DNA of 64,000 bases from Apis mellifera (GCF_003254395.2 NC_037647.1:11536050-11600049), one strand, 5' to 3'; positions 44,011 through 56,094 are shown, counted from the stretch's first letter. Numbers and translations: made by a program. Notes: generated by a model not told the origin, from the sequence alone.

Positions 44011-44560
44011 CAGTTTCTATCGCGAGGATAGGCTATAATAGCTTCGTAGTGTGGTGCTGGTTACGTCATAAAATCCCTCTATGAACCGCAACGATTTTAA
44101 CTCTTCGACACTGTGTTTCTTAGCTTCGCAAGTGTGTTTCGTCCGTATTGCAGGCAGAAACGTCGTAAACGGCGTAAATGTTACCCAATAGGCACTTACC
44201 TCGCTCGTCTTCTTTTTCCTCACGGCCAGGCAGCATTCGAGGCTGGCAGCAGCACCTTCGCTCCCTTCGTATCTTCGTTTCTGGCCACCACCCTATTATT
44301 CTTTGCTCCCGCCAACCGATAGCCAATGCATTTCGCATTTCTTCACGCGTTGTAGGCATCTTGATGACATGTGGCTGGCGCGGTCAGACACCCGTTTATA
44401 GCCCTATACAGTATTTCCTATCCTTTTTTAGATCTTACTTTCTTTCCTAGCTAACGTTTCTTTCTTTTTTTCTTTTCGAGGCGAACCAACTTCCCCCATC
44501 CCCCTCTCTCTTAGTTTATTCTTAGAAGCGATTCAATCGTAAATTAGAGGAGATGTTCGA
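44010..44560. other. Mixed non-coding DNA around the candidate exon
   Basis: The sequence after the 278-bp array is unique and mixed-GC to 44400, then CT/T-rich. Apart from the minus-strand candidate exon nothing is recognised. Plus-strand frames 44113-44450 are its antisense shadows. Confidence 0.4.
44200..44359 (-). other. Candidate first exon with TATA-like box and donor site
   Basis: On the minus strand an ATG at 44359 opens a 53-codon frame. It begins MPTTREEMRNALAIGWREQR, continues IIGWWPETKIRRERRC and ends at GAG|GTAAGT, a near-perfect 5' splice site (intron starting at 44199). A TATAAAC word at 44395-44400 lies about 30 bp upstream of where a start site would be. I know of no protein like this. 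The alignment of promoter-like word, ATG and donor is suggestive, but each motif alone is common by chance. Confidence 0.17.
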
Positions 44561-45700
44561 CCGTTGGCGAATTATCGCTTCGTGGGAGAGCGAGGAAGGA
44601 ATTCGTTCTCGCGAGCGGCATATGGCGTTATTGACGATATCGCGGCCGTTTTGTCGTCGTTATTGCGCCCGACCCTGCCAATTATCGTGGCGCGATTTAA
44701 GGGAGTTTTTCCCCCCTCCCGATTAAAAGGGTATACACGTTACCGTTATTAGGGCAACGATCGAGGGTTGTTGCGAGCGCCTTTGTTTTGCGTGCCAGAC
44801 CGTGCCACGCAACGAAAATGCGTGGGAATAAAATGCCTCGTCGCGATATCGTTACCACGCGTTCTTCTTTCGTACGTTACGAGAGAAGGGGCGGTTTAAA
44901 ATTTTTCGCGAAATGAAGTGAATCGTCGGACACGATCCAAAGGAACGGTAGGTTAAAAGGTAAGGATTATCCTGTTTTGACGTGTGCACGGTTGGTGGTG
45001 GTTCTTCGCCGGGAGAAAGCATCTGTTCTCGCCCCTCCTTCCCCTATGGATCCTTTTCCTCGCCTCGAATCGAGATCCTCGAGCGATTCACGGCGGACAG
45101 TTCCCTCGAAAGGGTTTGTGCGGGTAGGGATGGATGGTCGCGTGCCCGCATCACCTGCGCCGTGCAAAAATCTGTGGAAAAGTGGAAAAAAGCTCGTCTC
45201 GCAGCTGCCCCATCATCATCTAGATGTCTTATTCAAATAAACGCTCGAGTGTGTGCGTAGTATTGGAAACGGAAAAGGGATGATTTCCAGAGGCTGTTTT
45301 CGAACGAATCGATGGAAAAAGGGGTGAAAGAGCATTTATTATTATCGACGATTATTATTCCGTTGTTGGAGAAAAGGGTTGGGAAGCAAATTCACGTATG
45401 GGTGCTCGCATCTGCCGCGATCGTTACTTCGAATTTTTCTGTTTGGGAAGCGGCGATTGTGGCGGCGGCGGCGGCGGCGGCGGCCAACAACGTTTCTTCT
45501 TCTCTGTGTGTTGTTCTCTGGCAGGCTGCGCGCGACGCTCGGGCAGACGCGTATCGAGCCGCCATGACGCCCCGCGGTTGGTTTGCTCGCGGCTGACCTC
45601 TCGCGTAGCCCTTGGAAAAGTTAAACTCGGCAGTTTCATTCACCATCGTTTTGCTCGTCTCTTGCGAATCTCTTGATGATGAATTCTTCGATGGATGTAT
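44560..45700. other. GC-richer non-coding block with (GGC)n
   Basis: A mixed-GC region with many CpGs. A GGTAAGGATT donor-like word occurs near 44958 on the plus strand, and a (GGC)n run of about 8 units lies at 45462-45483. The 94-codon plus frame 45312-45596 has an Ala run from the GGC repeat. Frames on three phases overlap here, so openness reflects GC content. It may hold a promoter or UTR; nothing decisive is visible. Confidence 0.35.
45462..45483. repeat. (GGC)n microsatellite
   Basis: About seven or eight perfect GGC triplets within a GC-rich block. They encode poly-Ala or poly-Gly in plus frames and poly-Ala or poly-Pro in minus frames. Confidence 0.95.
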
Positions 45701-46125
45701 CGTTTGAGAGTAGACGAGCGAGGACAGTTCGAAGTACAGTTCAGAGAAGTGGTAGCATTGTGTTACAGGTGGAGACGTAATTCAGTCGGTCGTTCAGCTT
45801 TGTTTACGTATCCTTTCGCAAATGAAACGACTTCCCTCTCGTGTTTACACAGAAGCGTTTCCAAACACAAGGTGTTTTTATTACAACGTCTTTGTTATAA
45901 GAAGTATATATATATAAAATTAATTTTTTTCTTTAAAGAATTAATAATCGTAAAATTCGTTATGGAAGAAAATGTGTAATAGAAATTAGTTACGATACTG
46001 AGCATATGCACGAAAGAATATAGAATCGAGGTAAGGTGGCCAAAGGAGTGAGAGTGTGTGCGGGGGTGGCCAGGTGCAGACTCCCGCGTATAAGTGATTG
46101 TCGGGAAAGCGAGGGTGGATGGAAG

Positions 46126-46296
46126 AAAAAAAAAAAAAAAAAAAATATATATACGTTCCGGCATACGGCTGTGGCATAACTATGGTCAGTGATAAAAGCA
46201 GATCAAACAAGCTGAAACGATATAAGCCTTCCGATAATCGAGAATTTGTGGATCTAGTTCTATTCCAATCTTTAAACTGGTCAAAAAGTGCAATGT

Positions 46297-46330
<34 letters not shown>
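46126..46330. other. Unique segment between a 20-bp poly-A and a 30-bp poly-T
   Basis: A-run 46126-46145 and T-run 46301-46330 enclose ~155 bp of non-repetitive sequence. The A and T runs are complementary, so the segment could form a stem-loop. The minus frame through it reads HIALFDQFKDWNRTRSTNS, then RLSEGLYRFSLFDLLLSLTI, which is not low-complexity. The plus strand is also open. It may be a retroposed fragment or a structured insertion. No RNA or protein family recognised. Confidence 0.3.
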
Positions 46331-46339
46331 CTCCCCTAT

Positions 46340-47230
46340 ACGAACGTTTGCAACGTTTGTTGGAACGGAAGCGGGACTATCGTGGGCGATCAAAAAGAGA
46401 GCGTACAAGTGATTACGTACGGGGGTGTACGTATCGAAGCGGTATCTTGGACGGGGTTGTCGAGCGGCTGGTCGGTGGTCGGTTATCGATCGAGCACGAG
46501 GATAAATATTCGTGGGATCAGGGAACCACCTGCAAAGGGGCAGGTGATGCGAGACGTAATCAGAACTGGGCGCCAATCTGTCCTAATCACCCTCTTTTCG
46601 TCCTCCACGTTTGTTTCATACGTGCCTGTGTCGTAATGCGCTCCCCTACCCTCCACTCTGACTCATGGAACGTAAAAAGAGAGAGAGAGAGATGCGAGGG
46701 GGAAATATATCTAAAAAAAAAATCTCTATCTAAATCCTATTTCATATGCCACTCGCATGTGTTTTCTTCTAAAATTTTATCGAATCGTATTTATTGTAAT
46801 TCCAAGGTTGCTCGTTTAATCGGACAATTTCGACGAGTTTCTATAAACGTAGTAACACACCGATTGGGACGTTTCCAAGAGAAAGGTAAAAGAATCGTTC
46901 TGATCGATCGTTTTCAATAAAAACGTACGTTTACGGTTACGAGTATCGCCCTCTGTCCATTTTCAAACGCGATCTTTCATCGATCATAAAATAGCAATTT
47001 TACACGGGGTATAATATCGCGTTACCGTTGGAAAAAAGGATCGGAATATCGCCGTCCCTCCTTTTGGAATGCGGTCAAATTTGTTTGCAAATATTGAACG
47101 CGATCAAAATCGCGTTAATAATATCGAAAGAAATTTCCCTCCCGTTATTTTCTTCCGCTATGCGATAATGCGAGAAAGGGAATTGACGATAGACCCGCGC
47201 TAGACGGCCGTCGATAGAAGACCGGTCTTG
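46340..47230. other. Non-coding DNA
   Basis: Mixed-GC sequence to 46670, a (GA)n run at 46679-46691, then AT-rich sequence. The 210-codon plus frame 46288-46920 begins in the poly-T tract (poly-Phe) and has no known domain, so I do not call it. Confidence 0.4.
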
Positions 47231-47880
47231 GATAAAAAGTGAGCGGACACTCGAACGCAGCCTTGCATGCTTGAGCAGCAGCGGTTGGGTGTCACGTTCA
47301 CTGGGTTAGTACTGCCGATCGATGCAGCCGAGTCTCTTTAACGTCGTTCCCTCTCTTCCTTCCTCCTCACTCTTTCTCTCTCTCTCTGTCGCAGCGCTAT
47401 TTCTTCATTTCGATCATGCGGGTCGTACGTACGTACCTCGCTCGCCTGCCAACCTGCCTTCCCTCTCTTTCCTTCCCTGTTTGCCTATAATAAACGCAGG
47501 TTGTATATCCTTTGATCCTCCACACATTCGAGGACATTTCATTTCGAAATGAGAACCGAGGCACGTGCTCCTATTTCGAATCGAGAATCATCCGTTAGAG
47601 ACAATGGGAGAGAGAGAGAAAGAGGAACGAGGCGAGCCTTATCTCCTCTCGATCTCGTAACGTTCGTACAAGGGGACGCGGCAAACTTTCCGTATTTTAA
47701 CGTTTCTCTTTCTCTCTCTCTCTCTTTACCACTTGTACGAGAAGTTTCTGCGGTTGTTTACTGCCGAAAAAAAGTCTCGCGAGACGATAGAAGGACAAGA
47801 GGACGTTCGGACTATTACCGATCCCCACTTTTTTACACTTTGTTTAAAAACTACACATGGTAGTAGGAAAATTATAATTT
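47230..47880. promoter_or_regulatory. Mixed-GC block, possible promoter region
   Basis: The stretch 47240-47340 is unique and of balanced composition, with CTGGGTTAGTACTG and GATCGATGCAGCC, followed by CT-rich runs (47376-47390, 47703-47726) and GTACGTACGTACC. Insect promoters often have such composition, but there is no TATA box and no convincing downstream element. Confidence 0.15.
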
Positions 47881-48390
47881 AAATATTGAAAATCTTAAAT
47901 GTTGGATAAGTAAAAATTATTTTCATTGAAGTTACGTTAATATTTATAAATTAAACAATTGTTACAAATCATAATTAGCTTATACATGAGAAATAAAAAA
48001 ATTGGATTAATATATGTGACAAATAATTATGAAAATAGATGTTTCTTCCCATATCAATCAATCAGATCTACATTTCTTTGTTTCCAGTGAAAATCTTGAC
48101 AAATTTCCGATGTTTATCCCGTATTTTTATCGATGCCAGACATTACACGTATGAAACGCAATATTTAACGAATTATATGCGATGAATGTAGCGAGGAATA
48201 TACGATTCGTTCGAGGGGAGGAGAAAAAGGAAAAGGAAAGAATTGTCGAGAAGATTTCTCCGCGAATCTCTCCTTTTTTTTTCGACCGATTATCGACGTT
48301 AGAAGAAAAAGGGAACGGCTCGCAGCGAGGGAAGGGAGACACGCTAGTTAATGACGCGGCTACTTTATGCGACAGGTACGTTCTCCTCTT
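47880..48390. other. AT-rich non-coding DNA
   Basis: Low-GC sequence without repeats or open frames of note. The opposed frames at 48127-48438 show no domain. Confidence 0.45.
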
Positions 48391-48870
48391 CTCATCCGAC
48401 TGATTTTTCGTAGTGGGTAGATGTGGGCATAGGGGCAATCAGTGGAGCGAGGCCAGCGGAGGAAGAAGGCGAGCCAAGCCAAGCCAAGCCGGTCGGGTTA
48501 GGCGCTATGGACGATCGTGTTCGAGGAGCCGAGTGACCCGACACCATGCGCTTACGGCAGGTGCTTGCCTCTTACAGCCTTTCTCGGTGGTGTCGGCTTC
48601 TCTCCTACCTTTAATACCGCCTCGGTTAAGAGCCAGACCCGAAAGAAGTACCTTGGCATCTGCCTCGCTCTCCGGACGGCCGCGCGCGAGTTTCGGATCT
48701 CTCGGTGGCTCTCGGCCACGAGAGGTGGGGAAGAGGAATCGAGCCACGCGCCAACCATCCCCTCTACTCTCTTCCTGCTCGCGTCTTCGCCAACCTTCCA
48801 TGTACTCTGTCACTTCTCTCTCTCTCTCTGTCTCTCTGCCGATATTACACATCGCTTCCTGAAAAAAAAA
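48390..48870. promoter_or_regulatory. GC/CpG-rich block, possible 5' UTR or promoter
   Basis: This is one of the most GC-rich non-repetitive blocks in the window. It has (CCAAG)n-like GCCAAGCCAAGCC at 48473-48490, then unique CpG-rich sequence to 48760 and a CT-rich tail with (CT)n at 48813-48836. Four overlapping frames on both strands are open (up to 206 codons on the minus strand), which argues for composition and not coding. An untranslated first exon is plausible. Confidence 0.25.
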
Positions 48871-48879
48871 ATATAATCG

Positions 48880-49800
48880 CCCTGATTTCACTCGGATATT
48901 TTTTTTTTCTTCTTTCTTTTCTTCTTTCACTCCACTGTTTCGAAACACGGGCGTTGTTAAAATTTGGTAGATATAATGTGAAAAGCAATCGTGTATAATA
49001 TTACCGTTACCGTTGCCGATACTCGAGCATCGTCCAACGTGACATCGGTAATTAAAATCGATATAAAAATCGGATCGCGTAATCCGTTCCGCGCGTGCGA
49101 GGTAATCGATCTTTCGCCGGAGCAAAATATCGTATAGGTGAACTGGTTTTATACCAGGGCAGGTGACTCGGTGTGACTCGAGAACACAGCTTCGCCTCGC
49201 TACTCGTTTTATTCCGTCCTTTAAGCGAAACGTAAACGTGTCGTTTTTACCAATTAAAACGGGCGACTTCTTCTCTCGATAATTTTTTCTCTAATCCGTT
49301 TTTTATTCGCGGATTAAATCGTGCAGTAATATAGACGTGTATATACTTCTCTCTCTCTCTCTCTCTCTCTTTCTTTCGGGGAACGGAAAACGTCGCTCGC
49401 GCGTTTTTCTTCTTACGGATGTAAGTTAATAGGTTACTAGGAGGAAGAAACGTCCTTGAACGAACCAGAAGATCCTGTATCTCCGCTACTATTGAAGTTT
49501 ACCTTGAATTTCAAGGTATATCTTTAGATTTTGCAGCTGTAACATCAACTACCGCCTTGTTAATCTCTCTCTCTCTCTTTCTCTCTCTCTCGTTCTTTCG
49601 CTCGCGCCTCGCATTTCCGACAAAATGATTTAACGCGCGTTCCCGCGGAACACGGAGCCGCGGATTAAGCGAATTTCAAATTCATTTACGACGAGTGTTC
49701 GTCTTCGACCGTAGGATGATTTATGTCACGCATATACATATACCATAGCGTAAAGATGCGAATCGAATTTTTACACGTAGTACAACCGTATATGTATTTT
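48880..49800. other. Non-coding DNA with (CT)n microsatellites
   Basis: T-rich sequence at 48900-48925, mixed sequence, and (CT)n at 49349-49372 and 49565-49593. 49130-49210 contains two GCAGGTGACTCG/GTGTGACTCG words. No gene recognised. Confidence 0.45.
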
Positions 49801-50340
49801 TATTGGTTCGAACAGATTGGATCAAAATTATTTTTTTTCCCAGGTTTTGAGTTTATTACATGGAGAATTTTAATTAATATGATTAATTAAATATAATATA
49901 TAAAATATATCTTAAATATAATTTTCAAAAAACTATTATTTTTTCTTTATTATAATTTGTTAATTCATTCAGAAATATATATAAAAATACGATCAAATAT
50001 ATATAAAATAAAATTGTATAAAAAATATATGAATATATAAATTTGTGATTCGAGTAATAAAGGTTAATTGGACAAAATTATTTTTTTCTAATTTCGAATT
50101 TATATAGAGATTTAACTTTTAGAAAGAAATATATTTTTAATTACAATTTATTGTATCATTAAAAATATATATAACGTATAAATATATGAAAAATATACAA
50201 AAAAAATGAAACAAGTATAATGTAACTTGAAATGAGAGGATAGAAAAGAAAAAAATAAATAAGATATTTAAAAATGAAAATTACAATTTTTTAAATTATT
50301 AAAATTTCAACTTTGAAAATATACTTACAATTAAAAAAAA
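49800..50340. other. Extremely AT-rich block
   Basis: This ~500-bp block is mostly A and T with AAATATATATAAAA-type words recurring irregularly near 49890, 49975, 50000 and 50165. It may be a decayed AT satellite, but I cannot define a period. No open frame. Confidence 0.5.
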
Positions 50341-50349
50341 AATGTAATT

Positions 50350-51200
50350 TTATTCGAATCTGAACCCGAGAAAGGATGAGATTGGACAAGATTCGTATCG
50401 CAAATTGATCCATTGGAAGAAAAAAAAAAATGCAAAAATATATACCACCCCAAAAAGATTGGTCTCCGGGCAGAGTCTGGGGAAGAAAGTGCGAAATCCG
50501 TTGTCCGCGAAAGGAAGAGAGATTTGAATGGACGTCCTGCGCTTCTAGAGACAAAGCGGTCCGAATGAAATGGTAATCGGCGTGGAAACGAAGTTAAAAG
50601 AAAAAAAAGAGTGGGGGAAGGTTTGGACGGGCGAGTGGCGTCGTACTCTCCGTACGTATCCGGAGGAAACGTTCTCCGCCGCCGACGCCATTGTTCGCCG
50701 TGACGCGGCCCGGCGATCATTTATCAATGCGAATAATAACGGCAAGACTCTATGCGCCCGCTCACACGACCGTTTTCACGACCCCCTCCCCTCCCCGCGC
50801 CGCGCCGCGCGGACCGCAGTGGCGCGCACTGGCGTACACCGGCAGGATACGTGTACACGTGTGTGCGAATGCTTATAATAAAAGCCGATATTCCACACGG
50901 TGAGGAATAGGCGATTCCGGAGGCGGTTCAATGCTTGAATGCATGGAATTGAAAATAATGGCGGAGTGGGCGTTCATTGTGCCTCGGTGCCCGAGCTTTT
51001 TGTCGCTAGCTCTCTCTCTCTCTGTCTCGGTCTCCCTCCCTCTTTCTCTCTCTCTGCCCGATTTTGACGCGGCCGGCCGAGCCACTACACGTCTCGCGAA
51101 ACGTTGCTGCGCGCAGAACGAACGGAGAAACGCTGAAAAGAGGAACCAATGGCTCGAGATATATCCGTTTCTCGAAACAGGAAACAAGTAATGGCCCGGT
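50350..51200. other. Mixed to GC-rich non-coding block
   Basis: AT-rich at first, then GC-rich at 50630-50870 (CCCCGCGCCGCGCCGCGCGG near 50796) and CT-rich with (CT)n at 51010-51056. Short frames on both strands (50331-51191) are compositional. A CACACGGTGAGGAATAGG donor-like word lies near 50897. No gene recognised. Confidence 0.35.
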
Positions 51201-52080
51201 TTAGCTGGTGGATTCCTTGCGGCTTTCTTTGAAATTTTTTAATATATATGTATATATATGCGTGTTGAAGAATTGGTATTATTTTGTTCGTTTCAATGAG
51301 CAGGAGTTAGAATTACTAGGGGAGCAGTAACCGTTCGGTAGATTCGATCGAAGAGGTAAATCGTTTTTTACGTAACTCGCTCGAACATTGAAATTGTTTG
51401 GTGTCTGGTGTCGACGGTGGGACGTCGACGGAGGTCTTGCTTTATTTTTTCCCCTCCCCCCGTTTCAATTCCTCGTTTCATCGCATGGATAAAAGTCGAG
51501 TCGTAAATGTAAAGAAAAGAATTTATCGACGGACCGTAAGCCGAGCGGCTGACGGAAGTCGGTTAAGGGAAATAATTTTTGGCGGCATTCCAGTGATCTC
51601 GGTCCCGGGCTGCCGAGTTGTAAAAACTAAATTTTAATGCTCTCGCTCGAATATTTTAATTCAACGTGTGCGTTATCACGTCGATGAAACGAAAGCTCAG
51701 ATAAAATTAAATCAAATCGATCTAAAAAATTACGACTAAAAATTTCTTTCGTTTGTTAAATTTCTCACTCGTTAGGAAAAGCTTAATTACGTTTTCAATT
51801 AGAAATCTTTTCAAGCGATTTTTTTGAACGAGTTCACGTTACGGAAAATAATCCCAAGAAAATAGACCGTAAAAATATTTTTTAACGGATTCATTAACGC
51901 GCGAACGAAACCTCGTGTATTGCCAACCTCCTAAAAATTAATTCCCCAAATATCGGACGGTTTGATATTGTTTCGTTAGGGAAAAATCAATGAATTGGGG
52001 AATTTTATTCGAAGTTTATCGTAAATGAAATTTGGTTGGAAGAAGGAAAACGTTGGGTGTTAATAAGACGTCCGTCTATC
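51200..52080. other. AT-rich non-coding DNA
   Basis: A short (TA)n lies at 51241-51258. Mixed sequence at 51340-51620 includes a 79-codon frame without a domain, followed by AT-rich sequence. Nothing further. Confidence 0.45.
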
Positions 52081-52960
52081 TGATCTCAAAGTGGGACGAC
52101 AAAACACCGGGAGAGCATCACCTGGAGTGTGTTCGTTATTATTACCAGATTTCGCAGGATATTACAAAACACATCGGACGTCAGATGGCTCGCGTTAATT
52201 AAGCCACCGTTATGAAAAACGGTGGAGGAGAACGGCGGGGTCCGTGGCTGCCGGCAAAACGCCGTCTCGAAACCTGGGGTAGAACGCACCGTGATTTATT
52301 TCCACCACCACAACCGCGACTGTGTGTAACTTTAATCCGCGTTAACGAGTCCATAATTTTTCCCCTACGAAACGATTCATCCCTTTTTCGCGCGATCTCT
52401 CTTCTTGCCACGAGTTTGTATGTAGATAAAGTGTGTCTATATTTTCTTTTATACGAGCAATTTAACAAATAATTTTGATATAGTTACGAAGAAGTGAAAA
52501 TTAATTACGCGTAGCAATGAGAAATATCACAAATTCGAATTATTAAACTTCACGAAGTAATTTAAAATGGATATTATTTTTCGAAACGTAAATCGCTACG
52601 TGATCACGAATTTAGTATAAAATTATTTAGTATAAATTTAAAGAATACTAAATTTGTCGCGTATAAATTGAATAAAAAGGAAGAATCGAAAGAAAAGTAT
52701 CTGTCATTAGCGCTACGTCTTGGCGAAACGCGATTCGAATGATATCTAATGTAAACGATGTCCGCTAGATGCCTCTGAATGGCCAATTGCGAAAAAGAGA
52801 AAATCACGAACGAAAGGGAAAAAAGTTCGAAGGGAAGAAACGAGACTGGAGGACACACGTTCTCTCCTGAATTGCAAAAATCAAAAGAAACGAGAGGAAA
52901 ACTCGATATAGATAGAGAGAGAGAGAGAGAGAAAGAGGGAGAGAGAAGAGGGAGTTTGGC
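52080..52960. other. Non-coding DNA, mixed then AT-rich
   Basis: A mixed-GC unique stretch at 52085-52340 has opposed frames of 67-89 codons. An AT-rich stretch runs to 52790, and (GA)n lies at 52913-52945. No feature recognised. Confidence 0.4.
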
Positions 52961-53480
52961 GTTAATGAGCGTTGGCGCGCGCCACCGGTATCGGAGAGTG
53001 GCGCGCACGCGTGAAAAGAGGACGAGGGAGACGGTAGAGTAGTGCGCGGCTTATACGCGCGCGGAGAACGAAAACGGCAGCTGCAGCTGCGCACCGCTGC
53101 CACGCGCCCTCCGCCGCTCGACTCTCTTCGGATACGATTTTACAGGTCTCTCCTTCTTTCTTTATTTATTTCCTCCCTCCCTCCCACCCCCTCCTTCGCC
53201 CGTCTTTCTTTTCCCCCCGCGTCGTCCGCCCAGCGGAGTTCTTCTCCTCGTCGCACGAGCGCCACCCGTCTTCGCCCGTCCTTGTTCACGGCCGCGGTGA
53301 CACGCACGCACACGCACACTCGGACACAGGGTCGTGCGCGTCCGAGAGGACCACCGGACTCGTCACCTGCACCTCGCCAGACTCCCAACGGTCCTACGGC
53401 CACCGTCGACACCTTGCCTAACTTCTCCACGGAGTGGATGGGGAGGAGGAAGGGAGGGGGGAGGAGGCTACCGGCCGAAT
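52960..53480. promoter_or_regulatory. GC/CpG-rich block, possible promoter or first exon
   Basis: This block has very high CpG density (GCGCGCCACCGG, GCGCGCGGAGAACG), the palindrome CAGCTGCAGCTG near 53083 and long C/T runs at 53145-53220. It also has (AC)n-like CGCACGCACACGCACAC at 53301-53317. The plus frame 53042-53608 is 188 codons of Arg, Pro, Ser and Thr, and the minus frames are open too. I read it as a CpG-rich regulatory or untranslated region more than a gene. Confidence 0.25.
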
Positions 53481-53489
53481 CCCGAGATT

Positions 53490-55040
53490 CGAATCGATTC
53501 CACGATACTCGCGTGATAACGCTCCCGAAAGAATACTTTTCCGAATCTCTCGAAGAATGGAGAAAAATTTGTCGATTCTATCTTCGTGAAACGAGCGATC
53601 TCGAGTAGAATGGAGAATAATTCGAAACGTATTCGTGAGAAGAAGAGAGAAAAATGTGTTTCTTCTAGATTGAGAGGTATTCTTGAAGCAATTTGATCGA
53701 TAAATGAGGAAGAAAGAGAAAGAGAGAGAGAGACGAATTAGAATACTATTTTCCCCCGATACAGGTTGCGCGCGCGTTTTTCGGTCGAGTGGTGGGGATT
53801 CGAGGAGAGGCTGTGACGTAACGTGCGACAGTAAACGAGCTTCTGAGAGGCAAAGACAGGTGCAGAGGCGCATCGGGCTAAGATGAATTCTGATGCGCGA
53901 TATTTCTTTCGCGCGTGCGTGCTCGGCCACAATTGAGCACGCGCCTTCTATCCCCTCCTCTCCGCCGGAGAAACGTCTCGAAAAAAGTGTGTCTATAAAT
54001 TACGGATTATAAATTGCAAATTAAAGAAAAAAGGGTATATAGGTACGAGTAGAATAAATGGAGCAAGAAACAAATACAAGTAGGGATAATGTCGGTTGTA
54101 TAATATCGGTTGTAGAAGAAAGAGAGTTGAGAGAGAAAATTGTCGTAAGTCGAAATTATAAGTTTATCCGTCCATCTTTCCCAAGAATCGCCACCAAGAT
54201 TCCCATAAATAATATTTCTTACCGTACCGTTTCACCGTTCTATCGACGATTGAAAATGTTTATGCTCAAGTTTAATCGGGAATAAGAAGGAGCATAGGAG
54301 AAGGAAGAAAAACGTCTGGGTATATAATACTTTTAGTGGCTGTCTACATTCAAATCAAAATATATTCGCAAATGTAACGTTTCAACGTGGCAGCTGCCGA
54401 TCGTAATTGGTACCCTCGGAGGCCCGCATCCTCAAAGTGTCGACATGTATCTTGCATCGAAAATAAGAAGCCAATGAAAATGGGGAAAAAAAGGAAGAAA
54501 AAGAAAAGAGAGAGAGAGAGAGAGATAGAAAGGACAAAGGATACATACAAGGCACGCGTCCCGCGGTGTATCTCGGCCAATTAAAGTTTGTGCAAAAATT
54601 TGCAAACTCGATCGCGTGGAATACTTTTTTTTTTCCTTCGATTTTTTTTTTTCTTTTTTTTTTCTCCAACTCGAGTCGCATTAAATCTGTACGAATCTCG
54701 CGATATTCTTGCATGAAATTGCGTTTACTTATCCGGTGAATAATGGTCCTCGAATAAAAATATACAAGTACATGAATTAAGAAAATAATTGGATACGATT
54801 GGATACACTTTTTTTCCTCCCCCCTCCCTCTTTCTCTCTCTCTCTCTCTTATGAAATATCGCATCTATTTGAAGTACGTCGAAATTTTTTCTTATTCGAT
54901 AATCGGATAATACGATTCAAACAGAAGAATATAAATGCAACTGGTTTTCGTAAATAATTTCGAATCGTTTCTTTTTTTCTTTTTAAATTATTTTTACAAT
55001 TTCAAGTTAATATTTCAAGATTAAGAAAGCCAATTTTCGA
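53490..55040. other. Non-coding DNA with GA and T tracts
   Basis: (GA)n lies at 53720-53732 and 54511-54526, T-runs at 54628-54662 and (CT)n at 54831-54848. The minus frames 53418-53930 and 54382-54864 take their Ser, Leu and Phe from these. No gene called. Confidence 0.45.
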
Positions 55041-55049
55041 AAGATTTTG

Positions 55050-55050
<1 letters not shown>

Positions 55051-55086
<36 letters not shown>

Positions 55087-55138
55087 ATTCATTTTTCAAT
55101 TCAGACTCAGTATCTATCGAGAGAGAGAGAGAGAGATC
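55051..55138. repeat. (CT)n - loop - (GA)n perfect hairpin
   Basis: (CT)n of about 16 units ends in CTCGATA at 55087. After a ~27-base loop, TATCGAGAGAGAGAG runs to about 55136. The arms are exact reverse complements over roughly 20 bp, including the non-repeat CGATA/TATCG base. The pairing is therefore not just two independent microsatellites. Confidence 0.9.
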
Positions 55139-55139
55139 A

Positions 55140-55700
55140 CGATATACAGCGTTGCTTTCCCCAACCTTGAAAACCCTTTTTCTGCTTCATGAGTAAATTT
55201 CGAGCGAGATCCACCTGCCGTTTTGTTTCCAACCAATGTGAGGTTTCTCGCCGTTCTCTCGCCTCTTTCCTTCGTATCAACGAATGAGAAACCAACCCCT
55301 TCTCTTCCCCCCCCTCCTCTCTGAAAATTTTACGCTCTTAAAAATTATAAATAATCTCTCTCCTTTCTTTCAGCCGGCTGTTCAACGCCTAATAAAAAGG
55401 AAAAAAATTATCCACGCGCGGTTTTCACACAGAAAAATTTCCTCTTCTCCAAAATTTTCTTGATCTTATCACAAGGAGAAGCAAAAAAAAAAAAAAAATA
55501 TTTCCTCGCCATTTTTCCTTCCTCCTATTCCAATAACTGGAGATAAGAGGAAACGCGGAGGTGCTAAAATCGTCGATAATCTCCAGTGAGCAATAACGAA
55601 GAACAAACCCCTCCGGGAGAGAAAGAAGTCCGTTTGAAAAAGAGAGCCGCGCGGCTCGAAAGGAAAGAAAAATAAAAAAAAAAAGGGACGAGGGATGACG
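55140..55700. other. Non-coding DNA
   Basis: Mixed C/T-rich sequence with an A-run at 55484-55499. No open frame or repeat worth naming. Confidence 0.45.
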
Positions 55701-55704
55701 ATGA

Positions 55705-55905
55705 GAAAGAGATAGCTCAGAGATAGCTTAGAGAGAGCTTAGACAGAGAGGGAGAGAGAGATAGCTTAGAGAGAGCTTAGAGAGAGATGGAGAGAGAGAT
55801 AGCTTAGAGAGAGGTTAGACAGAGAGGGAGAGAGAGATAGCTTAGAGAGAGAGCGAGAGAGAGAAAGAACTTAGAAAGAGCTTAGAGAGAGACGGGGGAG
55901 AGCTT

Positions 55906-55963
<58 letters not shown>

Positions 55964-56023
55964 TTAGATATATATATATATATATATAACTTAGAGAGAG
56001 AAAACACTTAGAGAGAGAACACT

Positions 56024-56094
<71 letters not shown>

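Noticed and set aside
46288..46920. 210-codon plus-strand frame
   Set aside because: It starts inside the T30 tract as poly-Phe and has no recognisable domain; its length is within what the window produces by chance.
48505..49125. 206-codon minus-strand frame
   Set aside because: It overlaps several open frames on the other strand in a GC-rich block; openness is compositional and no domain is seen.
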